From Gemmatimonadota bacterium (GTDB taxonomy: Bacteria; ARS69), in contig BQJX01000039.1 in NCBI GenBank assembly GCA_021604925.1, forward strand, positions 1 through 10,942: 10,942 bases of DNA. The letters are read 5' to 3'. A program made the translations under genes and the position numbers. The notes beneath the pieces are model-generated. The model had not been told where the DNA came from. It made no database searches and saw nothing but the letters and a program-made list of their open reading frames with translations. Within the stretch, counting starts at the first letter, position 1, and each line of letters begins with the position of its first letter. Shown one piece after another: positions 7,143 to 10,942 of the stretch.

Positions 7143-7206
7143 GGTTGCCGTGCGCCCGGGCCGGGCCCGGGTGCTCCCGATCCACTATCATCGGCAACTT
7201 ACCCGG
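7143..7206 (-). promoter_or_regulatory. phoH leader with two mutually exclusive folds
   Basis: Read on the minus strand, this 64-nt stretch directly before the phoH SD sequence (AAGGAG, 7142-7137) holds four perfect helices. Fold A has 7206-7201 with 7172-7167 (CCGGGT/ACCCGG), enclosing 7194-7190 with 7181-7177 (CCGAT/ATCGG). Fold B has 7198-7192 with 7150-7144 (GTTGCCG/CGGCAAC, extendable by a G-U pair), enclosing 7171-7165 with 7161-7155 (two 7-bp arms and a 3-nt loop). The folds share bases 7192-7194 and 7167-7171, so they exclude each other, and fold B closes 1-2 nt from the SD sequence. That layout resembles a leader switch controlling ribosome access. The pairings are read directly from the sequence; the regulatory role is inference. 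I recognise no known riboswitch class. Confidence 0.45.
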
Positions 7207-7451
7207 AAGTTTCCAGTCCGGAGGTACCTTTGCGCGGAAACGGCTTCTGGGCCGCCCTGGGCCCGATGCGGGCCGAGCGCCGCACCCCGGAAGCCGTTAC
7301 CGTTCGCGCGACGATCCGGAGGGGCGCATTGGAAAGGGCCCCATCGTCGCCGTGAGAAGGCGGGACGAGGCCCCTTCTATCGCGGCCCGAGGGCTCACGT
7401 GGCTCCCCCTACGGGGGGCTGATTCCACCCTAGGCATCCGACCCGGCCGAG
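7207..7451. other. Hairpin-rich intergenic region, no gene found
   Basis: This is the remainder of the 320-nt gap between the DUF2007 gene and phoH. An imperfect 15-bp inverted repeat joins 7236-7250 to 7287-7301 (two mismatches; core AACGGCTTC/GAAGCCGTT), with an inner GGCCC/GGGCC stem at 7260-7274. A short CCCCC-TAC-GGGGG hairpin sits near 7405-7415, about 40 nt after the DUF2007 stop. The phoH operon promoter should lie here, but I could not identify it with confidence. I looked for tRNA, tmRNA, SRP RNA and RNase P signatures and found none. Confidence 0.4.
7333..7377 (-). terminator. Long imperfect hairpin, possible terminator of the DUF2007 transcript
   Basis: On the minus strand AAGGG-CC and TCGTC (about 7377-7363) pair with GACGA and GG-CCCTT (about 7349-7333). 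A GCC/GGC tip stem completes the hairpin, and small bulges interrupt it. It lies about 75 nt after the DUF2007 stop. The 3' flank is CCCTTTCC, so the T-tract is weak. It could instead be part of a longer phoH leader. Confidence 0.35.
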
Positions 7452-7661
7452 TCAAGAGCGCAGTGCTTCGCGCGCCTGGGCCTCGTCCGCGGCGCGCACG
7501 AACAGCTTCACGCCGCGTTCGATCTGGAGGCCGGGGAGCGCTCCGCCGGCGTCATCGGTCATGATGTGCGACTCGATCCCCGCCGCCATCAAGACGGACT
7601 GCGCCACGTTGGCGTCCATCTCGCTGGTGAAGGTCTCCAGGAGCACGGTGTCGTCGGACAT
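7452..7661 (-). CDS. Small DUF2007-type protein (putative signal-transducing domain)
   Basis: A 69-aa protein resembling the DUF2007 family. It opens with V-L-L-E-T-F-T-S-E-M-D-A-N-V-A-Q-S-V-L. This is followed by A-A-G-I-E-S-H-I near 27-34, the typical 'alternate segment' strand-helix pattern, and G-V-K-L-F-V-R-A-A-D-E-A-Q-A-R-E-A-L near the end. Such domains resemble the regulatory P-II/ACT-like ferredoxin fold. Their function is not established, although many annotations call them signal-transducing. The start at ATG 7661 is supported by AGGGAG six nt upstream. It is single-domain and cytoplasmic, with no signal peptide. An intrinsic terminator ends 24 nt before its start, so it is not simply co-transcribed with the LysM gene: its promoter lies inside or before that hairpin, or it depends on read-through. 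The assignment rests on pattern memory only. Confidence 0.8.
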   Translation of the reverse strand: MSDDTVLLETFTSEMDANVAQSVLMAAGIESHIMTDDAGGALPGLQIERGVKLFVRAADEAQAREALRS

Positions 7662-7667
7662 CGGTTT

Positions 7668-7684
7668 CTCCCTGACTCGGGGAG
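7668..7684 (-). promoter_or_regulatory. Hairpin that can cover the DUF2007 gene's SD sequence
   Basis: On the minus strand CTCCC (7684-7680) can pair with GGGAG (7672-7668), the core of the SD sequence of the 69-aa gene, across a 7-nt loop. The overlapping CCCCG at 7682-7678 can instead pair with CGGGG at 7697-7693, the 3' arm of the terminator just upstream. The three helices compete, which is compatible with attenuation or SD control. Stems are short, so this may be chance in G+C-rich sequence. Confidence 0.35.
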
Positions 7685-7685
7685 G

Positions 7686-7716
7686 AAAAAACCCCCGCAG
7701 CCGAAACCACGGGGGT
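7686..7716 (-). terminator. Intrinsic terminator of the lipoprotein-LysM operon
   Basis: On the minus strand ACCCCCG (7716-7710) pairs perfectly with CGGGGGT (7697-7691) around a 12-nt loop, and is followed by six T (7691-7686). It lies 55 nt after the LysM gene stop. This is the clearest factor-independent terminator in the window. Confidence 0.88.
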
Positions 7717-7771
7717 AGCACAATTCGGAGCAGCGATCCCGGTCCAGCGCAGACGGTTCGGCGCGGACGGT

Positions 7772-8461
7772 CTAGCGCGGAATCGACAGCTCCATGCCCG
7801 GGAGCAGCAGGCTCGGATCGCCGCCGATGGTGCCGGTGTTCGCATCGTACAGACGCTCCCACTGACTCCGGTCCCCGTAGACTTCCGAGTACCCGGCGAT
7901 GATCCGCAGCGACTCACCCGCTTGCACCGTGTGACGGCTGGGCATGCCGCGCGGAATCAGGAACACCTGGTTCGGGTAGATCAGGTTCGGATTCTTGATG
8001 TCGCCCTTGTTCGCGCGATAGATCCGCTTCCAGTGCGAACCGTCTCCGTAGATCCGGCGCATCTTGGAGATCTTGATGAGGAAGTCCCCGGGAACCACCG
8101 TGTACGACCGCGGCAGGTCCTGCAGGTCCTTCAGCATGGCTTCCAGACGGGCCACATCCGCCGCCAGCGGATCCGTGCCGGCCTTGGCGCGCGACACTTC
8201 CGCCCGCAACGCGTTGATCTCCGCATCGATGTCGCTGAGCATGGAGTTCGCGGTGGCGGCGTTGTCGTTCTGGATGTCGATCTCCTGGGCCAGCTTTTCG
8301 CAGTACTCCAGCGCCTCATCCCCGGAGAGCTTTTTGTACTCTTCTTCCGTGAGATACTTGCCGCTGGGCGTGTCCCAACTCTGCGCGCCGGCCACGCCGG
8401 TGGCGAGTACTCCCACCGCGACGAACGTGGCGAGTGACCGGAGAATGTTCCGTGCGTTCAT
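7772..8461 (-). CDS. Secreted coiled-coil protein with two LysM domains
   Basis: A 229-aa exported protein. The start at ATG 8461 is set by GGAGGAG just upstream and by the signal peptide that follows (residues 1-26, ending A-G-A before Q27). Residues about 38-115 are charged and predicted to be helical, and include a heptad-like stretch (D-I-D-A-E-I-N-A-L-R-A-E-V) followed by R-L-E-A-M-L-K-D-L. Two LysM-type domains follow. The first, about 119-170, starts Y-T-V-V-P-G-D-F-L and ends Y-P-N-Q-V-F-L-I-P. The second, about 176-228, starts H-T-V-Q-A-G-E-S-L and ends L-P-G-M-E-L-S-I-P. Both contain an inserted Y-G-D-x-S-x-W-x-R-[IL]-Y segment, common in YgaU-like LysM proteins. LysM domains bind peptidoglycan glycan chains, so it probably sits in the periplasm on the cell wall. 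No hydrolase domain is present, which suggests a structural or scaffolding role. It is the second gene of an operon, 20 nt after a coiled-coil lipoprotein. Confidence 0.93.
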   Translation of the reverse strand: MNARNILRSLATFVAVGVLATGVAGAQSWDTPSGKYLTEEEYKKLSGDEALEYCEKLAQEIDIQNDNAATANSMLSDIDAEINALRAEVSRAKAGTDPLAADVARLEAMLKDLQDLPRSYTVVPGDFLIKISKMRRIYGDGSHWKRIYRANKGDIKNPNLIYPNQVFLIPRGMPSRHTVQAGESLRIIAGYSEVYGDRSQWERLYDANTGTIGGDPSLLLPGMELSIPR

Positions 8462-8481
8462 GACACTCCTCCCCGCGCCGC

Positions 8482-8760
8482 TCATTTCTGCAGCTCTGCG
8501 ATCTTGGCTTCCAGCTCGGCCTTCCGAGCGGCCAGTTCCGCCTGCTTGGCTTTCTCGGCGTCGATCTGCGTTTGCAGATCCGCCTGCTGCGTCTTGGCCG
8601 CGGTCAACTTGCTCTCCGCGGTCTTGGCGGCGCCTCGTGCCGCATCCACGGCAGCAAGGTCCGTTTCGCAGGGCGGATTGGATCCGCAACCGGCGCTCGT
8701 CAGTGCAAAGGTCGAAGCTGCGAGAAGCAGACCGATCCTGCGAAGGGGTTTGGCGGACAT
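8482..8760 (-). CDS. Small coiled-coil lipoprotein
   Basis: A 92-aa lipoprotein. The signal peptide (A-K-P-L-R-R-I-G-L-L-L-A-A-S) ends in S-A-G-C, giving Cys25 as the lipidated residue. The mature part begins G-S-N-P-P-C and then becomes one long alanine-, lysine-, glutamate- and glutamine-rich helix from about 34 to 92, with heptad spacing of Ala and Leu. It resembles Lpp-type or other membrane-tethered coiled coils, but I see no terminal Lys-Tyr-Arg-Lys-type ending. It ends in E-L-Q-K, so covalent attachment to peptidoglycan is not evident. ATG 8760 is supported by AAGGAGG, with about nine nt to the start. It is the first gene of the operon with the LysM protein, and a promoter candidate lies 47 nt upstream. 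The two encoded proteins could form a membrane-to-wall tether; that is inference from context. Confidence 0.9.
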   Translation of the reverse strand: MSAKPLRRIGLLLAASTFALTSAGCGSNPPCETDLAAVDAARGAAKTAESKLTAAKTQQADLQTQIDAEKAKQAELAARKAELEAKIAELQK

Positions 8761-8777
8761 CGGCCCGCACCTCCTTT

Positions 8778-8792
8778 CTCGATCAAATCGAG
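8778..8792. repeat. Perfect 6-bp inverted repeat in the lipoprotein 5' UTR
   Basis: CTCGAT-CAA-ATCGAG lies between the promoter candidate and the SD sequence. It could be an operator, or an mRNA hairpin next to the ribosome binding site. There is no further evidence for either role. Confidence 0.45.
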
Positions 8793-8806
8793 TGGGTTCG
8801 TGGGTG

Positions 8807-8834
8807 AAGCTATCATGCCGCCTTGGAAAGTCAA
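8807..8834 (-). promoter_or_regulatory. Sigma70-like promoter of the lipoprotein-LysM operon
   Basis: On the minus strand TTGACT (8834-8829) is followed after 16 nt by TAGCTT (8812-8807). The -35 box is near consensus; the -10 box keeps only the T-A...T positions. Transcription would start about 40 nt before the lipoprotein ATG. The position after the aspS stop and its hairpins fits. Confidence 0.55.
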
Positions 8835-8854
8835 GGCGGGACGGCGAATCGGCG

Positions 8855-8894
8855 GCCCCACGCGCGGGGCGCAGCCGGCACGTCGACGGGCCGG
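8855..8894 (-). terminator. Tandem hairpins after aspS
   Basis: Right after the aspS stop, CCGGC (8894-8890) pairs with GCCGG (8879-8875). A second stem joins GCCCC and GGGGC (8870-8866 with 8859-8855). No T-run follows, so termination here may be weak or factor-dependent. Confidence 0.35.
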
Positions 8895-10688
8895 TCAGGA
8901 CTGTGGCGGGTCCTTCCGAATGGACACCCGCAGGTCGTCCAGGATCTGCTGTTCCACGGGGGACGGGCACTCGTCCATGGGCGAGATGGCGCGGTTCGTC
9001 TTGGGGAAGGCGATCACGTCCCGCAGCGACGAGCGCCCGGTCATCAGCATGATGATTCGATCCAGGCCCAGCGCGATGCCGCCATGCGGCGGGGCGCCGT
9101 GGTCGAACGCCCGCAGCAGGAACCCGAAGCGTTCCTCGGCCTTGGCCTCGTCCACGCCCACGACGGCGAGCGCGCGCAGCTGCAGGTCCCGCCGGTGGAT
9201 CCGGATGCTCCCGGAGCCGAGTTCCGTGCCGTCCAGGACCAGGTCGTACAGCTTGCCGACCGCCTTTTCCGGTTCCTGGTCGAACGTGTCCACGCAGTCG
9301 TCGTGCGGCATCGTGAAGATGTGGTGGCAGGCCGTCCAGCCGCCGGCCTCCTCGTCCCGCTCGAACACGGGGAAGCGCGTGACCCACAGGAACGCGGGCG
9401 GCTTGCCCTCGGTCCAGCCTCGGCGCTTGCCCACCTCGCGGCGGACGAGGTCCAGCGAGGTGTTCACGACCTTCTCGCTGCCGGCTACGAAGAGCAACAG
9501 GTCTCCGGACTGGGCCTCCGAGCGTTCGACCAACGCGGTGGCCACGTCGCCGAAGAACTTGGCCACGCCGCCGGACAGTTCGCCGTCGGCTACCTTCATC
9601 CACGCGAGACCCTTGGCTCCGCCCCGGCCGGCCACTTCGCCCAGCTCGTCGATGATGCGCCGCGACCACTCGCCGCCGCCGGGCACGCGGAACCCCTTCA
9701 TCCGATCGCCGCGCGCGCGAACGCCGCGGAACAGATCCGACGACGACTGCTCCGCGAGATCCGCCGCCTCGAAGAACGCGGGGCCGCAGTTCAGGTCCGG
9801 CTTGTCCGTGCCGTAGCTCTCCATCGCCTCGGCGTAGGTGAGGCGCGGGAACGGGCGCGGAACGTCCACGTCCAGCGCGTCCTTCCAGAGATGCGACACG
9901 AGCCCTTCGACCAGCTCGAACACGTCTTCCTCGTCCACGTAGCTCATTTCCAGATCGATCTGCGTGTGTTCCGGCTGGCGATCGGCGCGCAGGTCCTCGT
10001 CGCGCAGGCAGCGAGCGAGCTGGAAGTACCGGTCAAAGCCGGACACCATGAGGATCTGCTTGTACAGCTGCGGCGACTGCGGCAGCGCGTAGAACTCGCC
10101 GGGGTGCACGCGGCTGGGCACCAGATAGTCGCGCGCGCCCTCCGGGGTGCGCTTCACCAGCATCGGCGTCTCGATGTCCAGGAATCCCTGCGAGATGAGA
10201 TGGTTGCGCGCGGCCAGCGTCACGCGGGAACGCAGCGCAAACGTCTTCTGCAGCGCATCGCGACGCAGATCCAGGTAGCGATGCCTGAGGCGAAGCTCCT
10301 CGTTCGCCACTTCGCCTTCCACGGGGAACGGAAGCTCCGCGGGCGCCTGGTTCAGGACGCGCAGCGACGACGCCACCACCTCCACCTGTCCTGTCGCCAT
10401 CTGGTCGTTGACCGTGTCCGGGGAACGCCGGACCACCTGACCCTCCACGCGAATGGAGTCCTCGGCGTGCAGCGCCTTGGCCAGGTCGCGAATGGCAGCA
10501 TCCCCGCCCTGGTTCTCGCCGCGAAAGACCACCTGGATCACGCCGTACCGGTCGCGCAGGTCCACAAAGATCACGCCGCCGTGATCGCGCGATCGGCGAA
10601 CCCAGCCGCAAAGGGACACCTGCGTGTCGACGAGTTCGTCCGTGACCGCGCCGCAGACGTGCGTGCGAAGTCGGGTGCTGAGCTTCAT
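8895..10688 (-). CDS. aspS: Aspartyl-tRNA synthetase (bacterial type)
   Basis: A 597-aa class IIb synthetase of normal bacterial length. Domains: an anticodon-binding OB fold (about 5-105, G-W-V-R-R-S-R-D-H-G-G-V at 28-39), the catalytic core, a GAD-type insertion (about 295-425) and a return to the catalytic core. Catalytic signatures are E-T-P-M-L and T-P-E-G-A-R-D-Y-L-V at 173-190, Q-S-P-Q at 204-207, motif 2 around R226-C-L-R-D-E-D-L-R-A-D-R-Q-P-E (222-240), and motif 3 H-G-G-I-A-L-G-L-D-R at 535-544. His36 in R-D-H-G-G occupies a position where His is associated with non-discriminating enzymes and Leu with discriminating ones. The enzyme may therefore also charge tRNA-Asn (inference). 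The ATG at 10688 overlaps the hisS stop as ATGA, so translation is coupled. The downstream genes have their own promoter. Confidence 0.98.
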   Translation of the reverse strand: MKLSTRLRTHVCGAVTDELVDTQVSLCGWVRRSRDHGGVIFVDLRDRYGVIQVVFRGENQGGDAAIRDLAKALHAEDSIRVEGQVVRRSPDTVNDQMATGQVEVVASSLRVLNQAPAELPFPVEGEVANEELRLRHRYLDLRRDALQKTFALRSRVTLAARNHLISQGFLDIETPMLVKRTPEGARDYLVPSRVHPGEFYALPQSPQLYKQILMVSGFDRYFQLARCLRDEDLRADRQPEHTQIDLEMSYVDEEDVFELVEGLVSHLWKDALDVDVPRPFPRLTYAEAMESYGTDKPDLNCGPAFFEAADLAEQSSSDLFRGVRARGDRMKGFRVPGGGEWSRRIIDELGEVAGRGGAKGLAWMKVADGELSGGVAKFFGDVATALVERSEAQSGDLLLFVAGSEKVVNTSLDLVRREVGKRRGWTEGKPPAFLWVTRFPVFERDEEAGGWTACHHIFTMPHDDCVDTFDQEPEKAVGKLYDLVLDGTELGSGSIRIHRRDLQLRALAVVGVDEAKAEERFGFLLRAFDHGAPPHGGIALGLDRIIMLMTGRSSLRDVIAFPKTNRAISPMDECPSPVEQQILDDLRVSIRKDPPQS

Positions 10689-10942
10689 TCCGTGCTTCCC
10701 CCGAGCGGGGCGGAGACCGGCTCCCTCCCCGCGAGCAAGTGCGCCGCGAGATTGTCGCGCGCCACTTCGGTTTGTTCGCCGGTGGAGAGTTCCTTCACCG
10801 ACGCGATGCCCTTCTTCATTTCGTCTTCGCCGAGTACCACCGCAAAGCGCGCGCGGCGACGGTCCGCCGCCTTGAACTGCTTGCCGAATCCGCCGCCGGC
10901 CGTGGACACCTCGCAGCAGACCCCGGCGCGACGCAGATCGCG
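10685..10942 (-). CDS. hisS: Histidyl-tRNA synthetase, C-terminal part
   Basis: The last 85 codons of a gene that continues past the right edge. The visible part is the C-terminal anticodon-binding domain (HGTP type). Signatures are L-R-R-A-G-V, then K-Q-F-K-A-A-D-R-R-R-A-R-F-A-V-V-L-G-E-D-E and V-K-E-L-S-T-G-E-Q-T-E-V, which match the HisRS pattern K-Q-[FL]-x-x-A-D-x-x-G-A and G-E-x-E. The enzyme charges tRNA-His in the cytoplasm. Its stop overlaps the aspS start by 4 nt; hisS-aspS pairs are common in several phyla. The catalytic core is not visible, so intactness cannot be judged. Confidence 0.95.
   Translation of the reverse strand, partial: RDLRRAGVCCEVSTAGGGFGKQFKAADRRRARFAVVLGEDEMKKGIASVKELSTGEQTEVARDNLAAHLLAGREPVSAPLGGSTE

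Noticed and set aside
7230..7355. Plus-strand 41-aa frame with TTG start and GGAGG five nt upstream
   Set aside because: Arg/Ala-rich random-looking peptide lying across inverted repeats; no promoter or relative recognised.
7132..7451. Possible tRNA, tmRNA, SRP RNA or RNase P RNA
   Set aside because: None of the conserved signatures (T-loop GGTTCGAATCC, GAGGAAAGTCC, GGAAGGAAGCAGC) is present on either strand.
1..10942. CRISPR array, toxin-antitoxin pair or defence system
   Set aside because: No regularly spaced direct repeats were seen, and every gene outside the unknown secreted protein fits a non-defence family.

Overview
This is a high-GC bacterial window. Almost every gene lies on the minus strand, so the transcription order runs from the right edge to the left. 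The genes carry classical signal peptides, a lipobox, LysM domains and Shine-Dalgarno (SD) sequences, which points to a diderm bacterium. Non-ATG starts are common, and a secreted protein ends in a W-G-x-I-K-x-L-Y-R tail. My guess is an uncultured lineage near the FCB group or Eisenbacteria, but that is an impression and was not tested.

Right part (10942 to about 8895): the 3' end of hisS overlaps aspS by 4 nt (ATGA). Both encode class II aminoacyl-tRNA synthetases. Two hairpins follow aspS. A promoter-like TTGACT...TAGCTT then starts a small envelope operon: a 92-aa coiled-coil lipoprotein followed by a secreted coiled-coil protein with two LysM domains. A clear intrinsic terminator ends this unit, only 24 nt before the start codon of a 69-aa DUF2007-type protein.

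Centre (about 7451 to 2320): a 320-nt hairpin-rich intergenic region leads into a compact operon phoH - ybeY - corC-like - DUF502 - mgtE. Gaps are 11, -4, 13 and 37 nt. phoH and ybeY belong to rRNA maturation and RNA metabolism. The CorC-like and MgtE proteins both carry paired CBS domains and belong to Mg2+ homeostasis families. Three genes here start with TTG and one with GTG. The immediate phoH leader can be drawn as two mutually exclusive two-helix folds, one of which abuts the SD sequence. This is the best candidate in the window for an undescribed regulatory element.

Left part (about 2242 to 1): this looks like an accessory region. It holds a plus-strand Cys-rich secreted protein of unknown function, a secreted alpha/beta hydrolase of the IroE/Fes-like esterase type, and the decayed 5' end of an IS3-family orfA at the window edge. 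I found no CRISPR array, tRNA, rRNA or intact mobile element. The window is mostly recognisable housekeeping genes. The novelty lies in leader RNA structures, altered DUF21 residues in the CorC homologue and the unknown secreted protein.
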